DNA from: Hydractinia symbiolongicarpus
Taxonomy: Eukaryota; Cnidaria; Hydrozoa; Anthoathecata; Hydractiniidae
Assembly (NCBI RefSeq): GCF_029227915.1
Contig: NC_079877.1
Span: 23,213,851-23,277,850 of the forward strand
DNA: 64,000 nt
Direction of reading: 5' to 3'
In this document: piece after piece, positions 25,301-38,576 of the stretch
Numbering within the stretch: position 1 is the first letter of the stretch
Layout: every line of letters starts with the position of its first letter
The notes under the pieces: model-generated
The model's database searches: none
What the model was told of the DNA's origin: nothing
The model's input: only the letters and a program-made list of their open reading frames with translations
Made by a program: the position numbers and the translations under genes

Positions 25301-25881
25301 ATTATAAATTTAAATAGGAAAAATTCTATGTTTTACATTAGAATCAATAAAAGATTTGGAATTAGGAAATTTTGTTTTCATTCAAAATGACACCAAGATT
25401 ATCTACATGGAACCATATGGAATTCTTTTAGTGAAGCATTTCTAACAGGTATATACGAATAGTAAACAAATTTCAACATTTAAGCCTTGCTGGTTTAAGT
25501 AATTGACAAACTAATTTTTGTCGTAAAACAGTAATATTTAATATCCTTATAAATAAATTGTAACTTAAAAAAGTTAACCACTGCCAGTGCGTCACTTACC
25601 TTAGACATCCGTTCATATAATCCATTTGTTTCTTTACTGTTCTCTTCGTCAAACAATTGCACACAGTAGCATTGTTTATTTTTGTAAACAGCATGTAACT
25701 TTTTTAAATTACATTTATGAGTGCATGTTAATAACGATGGACATGATGGTATTCTTATATACTCCTCGTATGCTTTATTTAAGTATGATTTTGTGAAGTA
25801 TGTGCAGTGACTTGACCTTTGGATGGCATAAAAAAGCCAGCAGTATAAAAAAAATTTTCGCGACATTTTTGTCTTTAACAT
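22338..25881 (-). CDS. Secreted apple-like plus fucolectin-type (F5/8C-like) protein, three exons
   Basis: Three exons join in phase 0. Exon 1 (25600-25881) has the ATG, a hydrophobic signal segment (FFLYCWLFYAI) and a small Cys-rich PAN/apple-like domain (CPSLLTCTHKCNLKKLH then CYC); its donor is AAG-GTAAGT. Exon 2 (25151-25243, 31 codons) codes a linker (KQLRILKENRIKSISIALPI). Exon 3 (22338-22784) codes the lectin domain: GKPATQSST, GVDGDTNGDL, APWWQVDI, HPRTDCCSSRAANLEILV and a final VEVYGYL, the pattern of fucolectin/tachylectin-4 domains with the HxRxDCC..R core that binds fucose and calcium in that family. Predicted length is about 273 residues. A secreted carbohydrate-binding role, possibly in recognition, is inferred. 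Exon 3 could also start at 22789 with a different upstream join. Confidence 0.75.
23458..24537. repeat. 27-bp minisatellite with 162-bp higher-order period
   Basis: About 40 tandem copies of a 27-bp unit built on 'gtaagctggttaagtgtcgt' plus 'agttaat'. Variant units ('agtgccttag' at 23681, 23843 and 24005) recur exactly 162 bp apart, so six units form a higher-order repeat present about three times in the middle of the array. The flanks hold less regular units. The array lies in intron 2 of the apple-fucolectin gene. Confidence 0.95.
24755..25035. repeat. Dispersed repeat, copy 2 (partner at 2230-2545)
   Basis: Same-strand relative of 2230-2545, sharing 'ttgaagttaaaaacat', 'cctgagacat' and 'gccaaaacgctttaaat' in order. 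It also lies in intron 2 of the lectin gene, between the minisatellite and exon 2. Confidence 0.65.
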
Positions 25882-28800
25882 TTCCGTTCCAGCAAACTTA
25901 TGAACATATGCAGTGATATAGTATATTTATATGGAAATCACACGATGTGCTTTTTTAAATGAATGGAAAATTAATAAATAAACGCCGGATAATCACGTGG
26001 GAACTTTACGCAACGCAACCTAAAATAGTGTAAACATATATAACCTGCCGTATAAAGAAAAGTTGCAAAAATATCATGTAAAGTCAAAACTTTTGTCCTA
26101 CTAACACATAAGAATCATTTTGCATTGCATTGATAACCTAAAACTTTGATAAAAACAGTTTAAATGAATCGTGAGTTTCTTGCGTGCACAATGCAGCCAT
26201 GAATATAAATTTCTAATGCATGCACACGTTGTGAAATGAGAGATTCAATACCGTTCTATTGAAAATTATTTTCATTGAAAATTTAAAATGTTACTTAATA
26301 ACACGACATGCCCAACTTTGTTAACATGAGACAATCCACAATTTTTTTTATGCGTAACCTGTTCACAACCCGTTAAATAATGCGCCTGGTTTCTGACCGA
26401 CCCAATTCAAACTAACGGGGCCTAAAACATTTCTGACATAGAGCGACTAATCAAGAAGGGAGTTAGTATAAAGTACTAGTAATAAATTATTGCGTAGATA
26501 ATTGTTAAAGAGGTACTGGAGTCAACATCATAACAGAGTAGATGAGGATCTGTTCATTAAATTAGTAACATGTGTGACGTATTTTTGCAGAGATATAGCT
26601 AAGCAAATGCAATCTGAAGGACCGAACGAAATAAATAGAAATAATAGACACACCTATTCACACATGCACTATATGTCCCCCCCCCAAAAAAAAAAGCCTT
26701 TGACGTACTCTTTTTTAAAGTCAAATTATCACACGACAATGTAAAGAAATTTACCTTTAAACAAAACACATAATAGTCTTTCACAATATAATATTTTGCA
26801 CGATATTATATTTCAATCCTGCGATTCCAGGTAGCTAGCCCATTAATAAAACTTCAAATTTCATTTTAGGAGTGCAGGGCAATATGTGATAATATATAGC
26901 AAGTAAGGTTGAAGTTAACAGCGGAGAAACTTTGCAAGTGAATGCGCATAGTCACCCAATCTGATATCAAGAGAAAATGGCACTATGGCGTAAATCAAAA
27001 CATTGCGATAGAAGTGCGAGAAAAATCGATAAAGAGCATTCAATCAACAATAGAATAAAAAACAGCGATACTTTGCACTGTATGACTTCGCATATGCAAT
27101 ATAAAGATGGCAAATAAGCTTTAAAAATAAAAACAAACAGCTTCAAAGTTTTTAACGTCTCCAGATAACTTACGACCCAGTTAGTTATGTTTTGCATGTT
27201 TTAAGTGTCCTTTTGAAACTATCACAAAAATTTATGCATATAAATATAATTTACGTATGACGAATTTGAAATTAATAAAAGATTTTACTCATAAAGTACT
27301 TATTCATTTTTGGTACTAATGCAAGAATGACATCTCATTTGGCAATTACATGTGCGTTTGCTTAATTCATTACGTACCAGGCGTTAGACCGCTTTATACA
27401 GCTAACTTGAACTACAGGATTTTTAAATTGCACACTGGTTTTGCGATATCATTTACATCCGCATGGCAAACCGCCTATGGGCCTGCGTCTCTAGACTCCG
27501 TATACTGGAGAAGGAAGTCTATCCAAGTACCTTTATCTTCACCTGGACCTTTAACCTTTCAAAAAAGAGTCTTTATCCTTCTGTTGACATTTTATCCACT
27601 GTTTGCGCTTTCCACTGACGGTAGCTTGGTTGTCAGCCTAGTTTTTGATTTGTCCAGATTGCCCCTAGGTGCGCGTGTTTCATGTCTATAGCACGGCCTC
27701 TCTGCCTTGTTTGATATTCCCCACTCACAAACTGTATATTTCATCCGTTACACGAGACGCAGTGACTCCCTTGTTCAATGAAAATCTCATTATTACATGT
27801 GCAGATCACCTGCCAATTATAATTACATATAGTATCACGTGACTTGGTCTTCTTTAGTAGTCAGAAAGCCAAGTTTTTCCCTTTCCTTATTAACCTTGCT
27901 AATCACTGCACGTGGTTTTTTATCGTTCACTTACCAATTATTTCAAGCATGGCCACTAAACAAATCAAGAAAGAATTACATAGACGTAACTTATTTTTAT
28001 AAGCAAACCCGTTTTAATGACTGACCGTTACCGACAGGTCGGGTAGCTTTGATTATATCATGGATTAATTTCACTACCCTAGAAGAATGCGTTATAAGAA
28101 ACAAAGCCTGTGCGTCTGATTAAGCCCTTGTTTATCCACGAAACATCCTTTTTTCACATACGATACTTTAAATCCTCTACTGGAGGATAGGAACACCCAA
28201 TTGAAAAAGAAAGGTTTATATTTTTATGTATAAGAAATTTTGTAATTTTCTAGTGACATATGTCTAAAAAAAATTAAAACATCTTTCAGCATTACTTACA
28301 AAATTGTTCTGACAAAAGTTTACTTTGCTACTTTTAATGTCAGAATACGTATTGATTGTCATAACAAAATACATTAACTTGGCTCGAAGGAAATTAATAA
28401 TTGAATAATGCAAATATGTGCACAAATAAAAGTCAATATCTGAACTTAGTACAATAATTTGTTGCATTGTAAAAACGAAGGAAATGTGTATTTCAGCAAT
28501 GCTATGTTTTACCGTGACATTTATTCATCTCGACGTAACATTCTGAAAATACAACTTCAAATTACGCAATTATGTAAGTCTAACTTGTGACGTCGTTATA
28601 CAGTGGTGAAATGTTTTTAAATTTTCAACGTTGCGTGCAGTGCGAATTTAGTGAGGAATAACATTGCTTAACCGTCGCTATTTTATAATATATTTAAAAC
28701 TGCTAAAGATTCAGTTGAGGAATTTTCAAACACGCGATGCTGAATAACAAGCAAAAAGCAAGTATTAACGTTAAACAAAGTAATAAAAACATTTCTTTTA

Positions 28801-28908
28801 TGTTTCAACGCATCTTTACTTTTTAACTTCAGTAACAAGAACGTAACACAAAATATAACATAAATATGAATATATACTACCACAAAAGAAAACCGTCAAC
28901 AACAAATG
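25882..28908. other. Gene-free stretch upstream of the lectin gene
   Basis: No supported gene. Open frames at 26502-26744 and 27350-27691 lack domains, splice support and paralogues. A C-run followed by an A-run occurs near 26679-26697. The promoter of the lectin gene should be just above 25881, but no clear core element can be named. Confidence 0.45.
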
Positions 28909-29546
28909 TAGTGGACGTCCGTTAATTCGAATTCCGCTTAATTCGAACTTTCTGTTATTTCAAACAAATTTCAAGGTCCCTTGAGTTTGGTTTAATAAAG
29001 TTTAATAAAGTAAATTTTATGCTGCTTAATTGGAACTCCAATAATTCGACCGTTTCGCTAATTCGAACAAGGTGCCAAGTCCCAAGGCTACATTATGCTC
29101 GTTAATTTGAACTTTTGTGTATCGATAAATAAATCTTATGGGAAAATAAGAAAAACGTTGATTTATTAGATATGGAACATGGCGGTGATGATGATGGCAA
29201 TAATGGTGCATTAGAAATTGAAGATGAACCTGTGGAGTGCCCGAGCCGACACGAACTTTTCGATCTGGTAGAAATAATTAAGCAATTTGCATTATTTACA
29301 TATGACGGGGAAACAGTTCAATTGGTGGCATAATTGACCAGCATTTTGCGCACACAAAAAAGCAAACAACGTTAAAAGATTTTTATGAAAAGTTGTAGTA
29401 AAGTTGTAATAAAGTTATATTAGCATAAAACCTTTCAACGTTTATTTGAATTTCTTGTTTTTTCTGAACTTTTGATAAATCCGATCATTCGTTAATTTTT
29501 ATAATAATTTAGTCCCTTGCGTGTTCGAATTAACGGACATCTACTG
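28909..29546 (+). mobile_element. Tigger/pogo-derived non-autonomous element
   Basis: The 638-bp element has inverted ends: TAGTGGACGTCCGTTAATTC on the left and the complement of CAGTAGATGTCCGTTAATTC on the right. The right end is followed by TA; the left flank is TG, probably a mutated TA. Between them are repeated 'ttaattcgaa'-type motifs and a relic of the transposase C-terminus: SRHELFDLVEIIKQFALF, a stop, then after a one-base shift KKQTTLKDFYEK, which matches the tail of Tigger transposases. The rest of the transposase is deleted. Confidence 0.8.
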
Positions 29547-29846
29547 TACTGTCTTTGTGTTGCGATATAAATACTTATAGATAGATATAGAAGAATGTAT
29601 AAAAAGGCTACCCTGTGCTAAACTTTTGACGGATTTTGCATTTCTTAACAAGATTTGTAAAATATTAAGACTGGTGTGTTATCACATCGGATAAACTTAT
29701 ATACAACTGTAAAGCAATTTCTAATTTTAGTTTCTGTAAGTATTATATCAGCTCCATTCGCGCAATTGTTAATATAAAAAAATGTGAATTTTTTTTAGAA
29801 AAAAAAGCCGTTAAAAAGCGAAAATTGCGGTGTTGAAAACAAGTTA

Positions 29847-31290
29847 CTAGTTCAGAACTGATGGAATTTCATCGATACCTGTCTTAATAATCTCACTTCT
29901 CAAGCTCTCCTGTTTGAAATATCCATAAATTTGAACTCCACATAAGTGGAGTATTTCATTATTATACTGTGCAGCTCGAATGATTCTTCCAAATATTTCC
30001 TCTTCACAATTTGAATTCATATTTATAACACACAACTGCTTGATAGTAGCACATGTGTTCCACTCTGTTCAACCCGGGAATTTTACCATTACTTCTAAGT
30101 TGGCGGCTCGATCACTGCAACTATCAGTCCGCGGGATCAGATTAACCCCAGTTACAACTGCATTCTTTAAAACATTAACTTGCCACCAAGGCGCCGGTTC
30201 TGCCGCAGTGCAAAAGCACGATCTTCGAAATAAATCGCCATTTCTATTTCCGTCAACATCCTTAGAAGCCACTGCATTTGAACAGAGAGGTGAAAAAACT
30301 GGATTGTGCAGCAGGTTTTCGTTCGGATAGCGTTGTTACGACTAAAAAAGATAATTAAAGCACGACGTGTTAAAATTAATTAGTAGGTTGTAATAGATCA
30401 AGCCATGGCAACAGATAGCTTTCAAGGCAAGTATCTTTTAATTGTTAGGAAAGAAATTTACCATCTACTGTACCATTTATGCTTTCCATATTATTTATAG
30501 GTTTGTAAACATAACAAAAAAGGTCCTTAGAAGTAGCATTTCAGACATGGTAGCCGACATTTAAATCTCCCACTAAAAGGCACTCCCTGAAATGTGATTA
30601 CGCACTGCAATTAAATTTATGTCGTTTCTCCATAGGATTTTTCGGTTTGACAGTGGTTTTCGGTGACTTTCATTAATTTTAATTGAGTATATGTGTATAG
30701 AGTATATGGATGTGTTCTTTTGGCAAATAGTATAAATATAGACAGTCGGTAACTATTGGTAGAAGTCTTGCAAAATTTATCAAAAGCAGTGTGTATTTCG
30801 TAGATTATCATTCCTATCAACATTTAAACATTTTTGGGCAGTAGCATGTAGGTCTATTTTACAAGTAGTATTAGTCGTAAAGAACCATTCGAAAATATAA
30901 GTTTAAAAAATAGTTTTATTTTATTAAGAGGGGGTTGGATGCAATTAACTTTAGACGGTATAGTAAACCACGCATGAAAAGGTGTAAAACGCTTAACCAT
31001 TTCAAATACAATCATACTCAATTATCCTATTTCACATGTCATGTGGAACTATCTCCTATATCTAATAAAAACAAAGTCTAGCACGTCACTTACCTTAAAA
31101 ATCCTTTCATAAATTCTATTTGCGTTTGGATTCTGCACAGTAGCATGGTTTCTCTTTGTAAACAGAATGCAAATTTTTTAAATTACATTTATGAGTGCAT
31201 GTTAATAACGGAGGATATGATGGTATCACAATCTTTACCTCAAACTTTTTATTTGAAATTGATTTAAAGAAATATGTGCAATGGTATGTT
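29847..31290 (-). pseudogene. Broken paralogue of the apple-fucolectin gene
   Basis: The exon 3-like block (29847-30341) matches the lectin domain of the 22338-25881 gene: LSERKPAAQSS, DVDGNRNGDL, APWWQVNV, IPRTDSCSDRAANLEVMV, and VQIYGYF near the end. An 11-base deletion near 30265-30285 shifts the frame, and an in-frame TGA at 30069-30071 replaces a Thr codon, after which the frame continues as TEWNTC. A decayed exon 1 block (31094 to about 31290) keeps YPPLLTCTHKCNLKNLHSVY and the AAG-GTAAGT donor but has stops and shifts, and its signal peptide is not recognisable. The pair is a tandem duplication with one dead member. Confidence 0.8.
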
Positions 31291-31299
31291 TTCAATAAT

Positions 31300-34200
31300 T
31301 AAGTGAAAAGCAAAGCAAATGTCATATACTCCATTCGTTCAAAGTAAGTGCGTTGCATGGATATTAGCAAGGATGCGCTTGAATGCATCAGGAAAATAAA
31401 TAATAATTACCTGTACGAATACTAATATAGATGTGGGAACAGAAAATTGTTCAATTCCTTTAAGAAATGTCCTATTAATTTTTTAAATGCTGCTGCTGTA
31501 AATGCTTCTCACGAAAGCGCGCAAATAAAAACGTGTAGAGATAGTGATGAAAAAATCTGTTCTCACCAACTGTACACCCTTTTTAATTTTTTATTTCTAA
31601 TTTTTTATTTATTTTTTTATCGGCGAACAATAGAGAAAAAAAAGAGAAAAATCGTTTCTGGTGGAAATTTGGGCTGTCGATCTCTCTCAGTGCAGTAAAC
31701 GAGTGTATTGATGTTGTTAATATGACGTCAGCTAATATCATGTCCTCTTAAAAATGGCGTTCCATGTAGTTGAAGAAGACATAATAAAATGCTTTATAGA
31801 GAACCAGTGGTATGTTGAGGGTGATTGAGACGAATGTTTTGTGTACGAGTTATATTTTTACACGGAGCATTCAAATATCTCTTTATTTTCTAAAAGTATG
31901 TTAAATGTTTCTTTTTTGTTGAGAGGTTTTTTAATTAGGTCGATTATAGTAACATGGCATGTATTGTTAAATTATCGCAATGTTTGCCCTTGCCTTTTCC
32001 ACACGGTTTATTTAGCGGTTCATTGAATATTCTGATTTTCCAATGTATTGAAAGTTTTTGCAGAGGAAATATTTCATAAGTTAAATAACGTTTGTACTTT
32101 TACATTTGACATTGTGAAATCTTTTGTATGTTTTTCCATTGGTGGAGCTTTGATATGACTCAGTGTTTTTCATTTGCTGACAACATAGACCCTTTTGACC
32201 GCTCAAACACGATTGGCATTTGCCAACTGTGCTCATGCGGTTCTCTAAAAATCTCTCTCAAGTAGCAATTATTTAGCAATACGTTTCAACGTGTTTTGAT
32301 AATTTATTAGACATTTCGCAACGTTGGGTTGTGCGTTGATAAAAATGTTATTCGTTACGATGCCTTCTTTAATTCTTTTTTTATTACTAAAATATTCTTC
32401 TGCGACGACCTATTGGTGGTTCAAAATAAAGATCGAGAAGTTGGGAGATTTATTAACTACAGTTATGTTGTATAACCCTCATAACCATCAATGAGTTGAA
32501 ACGTTCACCAAATAAGTAAGGCAAAACAGCGACAAAATAATCTCCATACCTGTTTTAATAACACCTATTTTGCTGTGGTTTATGGTTGTGATAATTACTG
32601 AGCTTTTTTATACTTATCTATTAGACACCTACATGGCAAATGTTTAGGTCCAATACCTTTCAGATCCTTAGATATTGGACACCACTGGAAATTACTCCTT
32701 AAATTTCTTTGACATAACTTTTGTTAGAATTTGAAATTCACAACACAAATTTGCATCCTTAAGAGAAATCCTTCTGTAAATTTTGGACAACTGATTAATC
32801 CAATTTTTCAATTTTACCCGAAAAACTGGAAAAATCAGAGTTTAGAGCAATTTATGGCGTTTTTCTACGCAAATTATTAAAAAAACCTGGAAAATATGTT
32901 AAATAACTTCTATTGAGTTGGTAGAGCATTTTGCACAAAACTTTAAAATTCGTTCTAGAACAAACGGAATTGAATTACAAGCAGATTATTTCAATCTATC
33001 GATGACGTCATAAAAAATACTCACATGCGGAAAAGTTTATTGCCGGCATTTTGTTTCTTTCACGACGCAGTATCATTGTGCCAATTTGCGAATTTCACTT
33101 TAGAAAAGTCTATCAAAAGTTCTGGAAAGGCAGGAGGCGGAACCTCCTTTAGCAACAAGAAAATTACTTGTGAAGCACAACAAGCTTCCGCACGAGTTTT
33201 TATAAATAGAATTCAATTGACATTTGGTTCCCGCTTTATTGAGATTCTAGAATCTAACTCTCAGAGCTTTTAACATTCAATAATGCTTCTGTGTTTATTA
33301 ACCAATCTGAATGGTAAGCAGGTTTCCTAGCTGATACAAGGATAGAAAGAAAAACTGAGAATGCTACTTACATTGGAAATAAGCTTTTTGTCACAGGCAT
33401 TGTAGATATATCCTTAACAAAAAAGATGAAAATCTAAAGCCAATTTAATTAAGTGAAATCAGCTTCTATGATGACTAAACTAATGTTTTGTACTTATCCC
33501 GTTGAGGTCTTTATTCACAATGGTAACTAGAGTCTGCCTGGAAACAAAATTGGTCAATTTATGCAAAACCACCTATATCGAAACCGATTTGTGAATGACA
33601 TGATTAAAAACCCTTTAAACCTATCATCCTAGGGGATTAATTTTGTTAACTTTTTAAGCTCTATACTCTATAATACTTTGCTGATGTTATTAAGACATTC
33701 AAAATCAAATATATTTTATATTTGTCCGTCTACCTTGCATATTTTAACACAGGACTTGTAGCTAGTTTATATGATACGCCACTTTGTAACTGTGAATCAC
33801 AGGAAAAAAGGGTGTGTCTATTTTATTTAAAGCAGTCAAAGACCTTTTGAGGTTACACTGCGTTGTCAATTCTTTAGGCTGACGTCAATACAAAAATGGG
33901 ACTATTGAAGGCATGGGCTAGTGTCATTTGTTTCCCTGGTGTAACGTGTCAAGGAATGGGAATAATAGACGTCTTTTCGGTGTGACCAAAATTGGTCTAA
34001 TGTCAAAGCGGAATCTAAAACTCGTGTTGGGACCGTGTTTTAGCCATATATGAGGATTCCATGTTGTTTAGAGGGGTGGTAATCTTTTTTTAACTTTACA
34101 GTTCCTTGAAAAATAAGTGAATATAAAACAAAAAGTAATGAAACAGATGATTTAATCTAACACAAAAGCAATCAGTACTGACGTCATTACTTTTTTGTTG

Positions 34201-34871
34201 GCGTCATCTTTTTTTAATAAGAAGCTTCTCCATTTCCATTTTTTTTAATTTGTCTTTAACATGTCAAGGACAAGTTTAACTGAATCAGAAGAGATATTCC
34301 TTTAAGACAAGCAATGATGTTATGGAAATAATTTGTTTCTCTAAAACCTTCTAATCAGGTCTGATAAAATGCACGGAAATCCCAATTCTGTTCTATACCA
34401 GAGCAAAACTGTTTTTGTGATCGATTTCATATTGGTTTTATCATTCAAATCATTTTACCATTAATTTTTTTTTGTTTCAAACTTAACTCTCTACATGTTA
34501 GCGTTACATTTCTACATTTTTAATTGTCACTCTTAACTACTTTCACAGGAATACTGAACGTATTAAAACTGGACAAAAAGCTGTTTATATTTGTACATAT
34601 AAAGAAGAATATTCTAAATGTTATGTAGATTTCATACGGCGACTGGGGCGATTAAGCAGAAGTTTGATTTCGCACAAACCTGAACCTAAACAGATGGTCA
34701 ACGGTAACAGTTGGACAAGTCCCTAAAACGCAGAAACGTAAGCATACTTTGTGATTTTTAAAACAAAACATAAAGTAATTAAGTATTGCAGTTTTAACTG
34801 TCACCTGCTTTATCCTTATTTAATACACAAAATATTTAACTAACTCAAATACATAGGAGACTTTAAAGTGT
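31300..34871. other. Gene-free stretch left of the right arm
   Basis: No gene, transposon end or clear repeat was found. The frame at 33025-33273 lacks support. Sequence is AT-rich throughout. Confidence 0.4.
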
Positions 34872-35736
34872 GACATGGAATTTCTACATATTATACAATG
34901 AAAATAGAGAGAAAAAACAATCAACCCTGAGTAAGTCTTTATATAATATTTATAAAGTGTATTTCTTTCGACAGTTTGTTGTAGATATCAAACGTACTTT
35001 ATACTTACATAAGCTACGTAACTTTGGGCTAAGTCATGTAAGTTAATAGTATCCCGTTTTAACCTGTATCATATGCTTAAATTAAGGTTAAAAAAACTTT
35101 CATATGCATACGACGTTTCAATGATACGTAATAACGTAAACTCACACTTGTGCAGTCTTGATGTCTTCATTACAACAGTGTTATAAAATGTATTTTTTAT
35201 TTCAATCAACATTCAGAATTTCATCTCCATATAATTATATTATACTTGAAACAGTATTTAAAAAGTTACTTACAAGTTAAAAACAAATACCTCGCAATTA
35301 ACATAATATTTTTTTCCTGATTTTCAGAGAAGAATCCTTCGTAATAAAATCATCCTCGAGCTTTTCCATAAAATAAGGACAAGAATATTCTAGTAGATCA
35401 TGCAAGTATTTGAATACAACTGCACTGTTGTCAAAATAGCACATGCACGCACTAACGTAATTTTATCTAACGAAATATTATCCGCATCAAATATGTTATC
35501 CCATCTTAGTTCTGTTAAACCAAAGAAAACGCCATATGATATCACAAAGAAATTTAAACATTCCATTTCACTTTGGCATATATGATGAAAAATATTCTAA
35601 GGCATTCCTAAGATTTTCCAGCGATTTAGCTACAATTCAATTTAATGTTGACAGATAACTATTAAAAGTATCTACTAATACTTATACCATATAATGTCTT
35701 CTGCAGCTTCAGGAGCGCTGTACCGTTCATAGTTAT

Positions 35737-36516
35737 TTATACAGATATGCCTATCGGATCAGATGTTAGTTCCTCCCCTAGGAGCAAGTGCTCCCTATTT
35801 CTTTTGCATCCACTTTTTGCGTATAATGAAAATAATCTAGAAACAGTATTTAACTTGTTAGCTTGTACAGTTGGGTATAAGGATGCTTGACTTTTGTGAT
35901 TCGTATGAAAATCTTGTTCGTCTACCAAACTTGTATGAATGTTGAATTTTAATTTCTAATAATAAAGAAAAAACACTGTAGGCAAGTTGTTGTAACATAA
36001 ATATGAGAAAATAATGTTATAAGTTAGTAAATGAAGGAAAACCAAAGAAGAAGAAGAAGGTGAAATACAGCAAAGCAAACCCAAGAAAAGGTCCTTAAGT
36101 TGCTTTCCGGCAAGCATAAACTATTATCCAGTCAATAAATAGCTTTAAACGACCTGACTAAACTACTTGTAGAGTTCGCCGGAGCGGTTATTTCAACCTA
36201 CAGCATCATAATTAAAAAACGTTGTGGTACCTACCTTGGTATACTTCCAAATGGCTACAAACGAGGAAAGCAAGAATAATATGACAACGTTAATGATTAT
36301 GACATTTTCGTCTGTTTTTGTCAGATAGATGACGTCATTGATAGATAGACACAACACCACTAAAAAGAAAAGAACAGGATCAAACAATAACAACACAAAC
36401 AACATCGATGTTAGAACAAAAAAAATAAACATACAACAGCAACAACGAAACATACCCAACAGAATAATCTTCATTGCTAGACAAATCACCAAAGAAACAT
36501 CTAAGATTAATGACAT
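35737..36516 (-). CDS. Small multipass membrane protein, intact copy 3 (unrecognised family)
   Basis: Two exons are open and join in phase 0. Exon A (36235-36516, 94 codons) begins MSLILDVSLVICLAMKIILLG; it has about three hydrophobic stretches, a CCCC cluster near residues 25-28 and LTKTDENVIIINVVILFLLS, ending WKYTK at a GTAGGT donor. Exon B (35737-35955) follows a TTTATTATTAG acceptor and codes a hydrophilic tail, VDEQDFHTNHKSQASLYP to a stop after IGISV. The product would be about 166 residues, if translation stops there; a second frame over the end (YSAPEAAEDIIWYKY) is also conserved between the arms. I do not recognise the family. Conservation of the splice sites in three copies supports a true gene origin. 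Confidence 0.5.
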
Positions 36517-38440
36517 CTTCGAGCCAGCGGTTGCCTTATAATATGCGATCTACGAAAAATACTCTCAGATCAATTTCAGCATTCTTAAATAGCTCACGAT
36601 GCGTCTTGTGATTGGTGACACTTTATTATTAATTACGAATAAAATAACGTTATTTTCCCCTTTGTTAATTAACTACAAACAAACTTCAACTTATTGAACT
36701 ATGTGTAATTAAACTTTCTTCGTATGCAAATCAGCGGTTTTGTATTTCAAGTGTATATTACCGAAGATAGCGACCTTGCTGATTAGCAATAATAAACTTA
36801 AAGGAGCAATCTGTGTTGTACCGCATAGTTTATATAATTCTTAAATCTGCCACTAAATGAACAGAATTAATTTTCTTAAACGAAAACATACATCAACAGA
36901 ATACCAAATGTCACTAGCAATCAAAATTTTATCTCTCTCCGAGGCTGCAGTCCAGAATATTTGCTTAGACACTTATCTGAGACTGAGCGTATCGCAATTC
37001 TATGTGGAACACCCATAACTTACGAGTAATATTAAATAACAAAGAAATGCATGCATATGCACAAAAAACTGTAATTCCACGTGATTAAAAGAAAAAAACA
37101 GAGTCAACTTTTTGTTGTTTTTATTACTAATAAAGTGATATCATTTAAAAGTTTCATCTGTCATTAACCACCCACGTAACTTGACCAATGTTTATTAAAT
37201 TTATTGATTACGTTGGTACCTTTGATTTTCCCTCTGCACTTCACTCAATTTAAAGTGAATTTTGTGATGTGCCAAATTCGGATTTGACAAAGAATTTGAA
37301 AGTAATAGTGAAACCATAATGTTAGCAGCTTTTGTACATATATTTTTTAGGAGGAAAGAAATCTCAGGATTGTTTGCTTTTAGCATATGCGGTAACATTT
37401 TTAAAAGATACAAACTTGTATCACACTTCAAACATTTGGCGTTACCATTTCAACAAAGTTTTATTATATTTTCTCTCAGCCCCCTGAGACTGAGATGAAA
37501 CTTGAACTTTGCTATATACCTAGATACGTATAGCAAATGAAAACAGACGCTTGTGACACAGAGGATGAATGATCGGAAATAAGTCTCTGGCTTTAAATAT
37601 GAACAAGGTAAATTACTAAATCAGATGAAATATTTAAAACTTACTTCATTTTAAGTTTTGTGTCAGTTCTATGTGCCTGTACAAAACAGATTAAAACTTT
37701 GTTGACATCTAAACTCCGAATGTTTCAACGGTGATGTCATTTTTACTTTTTTTAAATATTACATGTTTCTATGTTTTAACATAAACAATTATGACATTAT
37801 TTTTTACTTTTTAAAGTTTTCAAGTATAATTTTTTAGATCAAAATATTAGTGGTGAAATTAGCTCTTAAGTAGAAAACATTATAGCTTTTTTGTTTGTCT
37901 GAATTTTTGATCAAAAATTCGTCTAAAAATAGTCTTTTAACTAATGCTATGGACAAATCATAGACAGAATATAGCTCGGAAAACAACAAAATGGCATGCC
38001 TACCAACGTAATCAATAAATTTAATCAACATGTGATCATGTTGCGTGGGGTTGAAGAGAGATGAAACTTTTTAATCATGTTAGTTATTTTGCAATAAAAA
38101 GTAAGCAAAAGTGGGCTATGTTTATTTTTCCTAACTACACCGGATCAACGCAATTCGTGCATATACATGCAGTTTTTCATTTAATAATACCAAAAAAGTA
38201 GTAGCGCTTCATATGCTGTTAATAACAGTACTAGAAAATCATTAATAAACAAGTAAGCGTCAACTGTCAACAGTCAACAGTCAAGTGATACCCGATGGTG
38301 AACAGTGAATATTACTTGTGTAATTCTCTCTTCAGAAGTATTGTTTATCATAAATTAGAAAGATTGTTTTGACGTTCGCTTGTAGCCAACTGCAAACTGT
38401 GTCTGACTGCCTTCACTCTTTAGGTACAGGTATTAGTAAT

Positions 38441-38576
38441 ACAATATTAACAGATTACCCTGGGCTGTACCGCAAAATATCGCCCGAAGTCTAAGTGCGG
38501 ACCGACTTGCGAGATTGGTGCAATGACTGAGGGCGATATTTTTGCGGTACAGTACGGTTGATCAGTTATTATTGTA
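38441..38576. repeat. Fold-back element, right copy
   Basis: Counterpart of 15894-16028 with the same arm and spacer plan: 'gtaccgcaaaatatcgcc' pairs with 'ggcgatatttttgcggtac'. The inner pairing here is tighter than in the left copy. Confidence 0.75.

Noticed and set aside
27350-27691. 113-codon plus-strand frame
   Set aside because: No domain, no splice support, no relative in the window; length is possible by chance.
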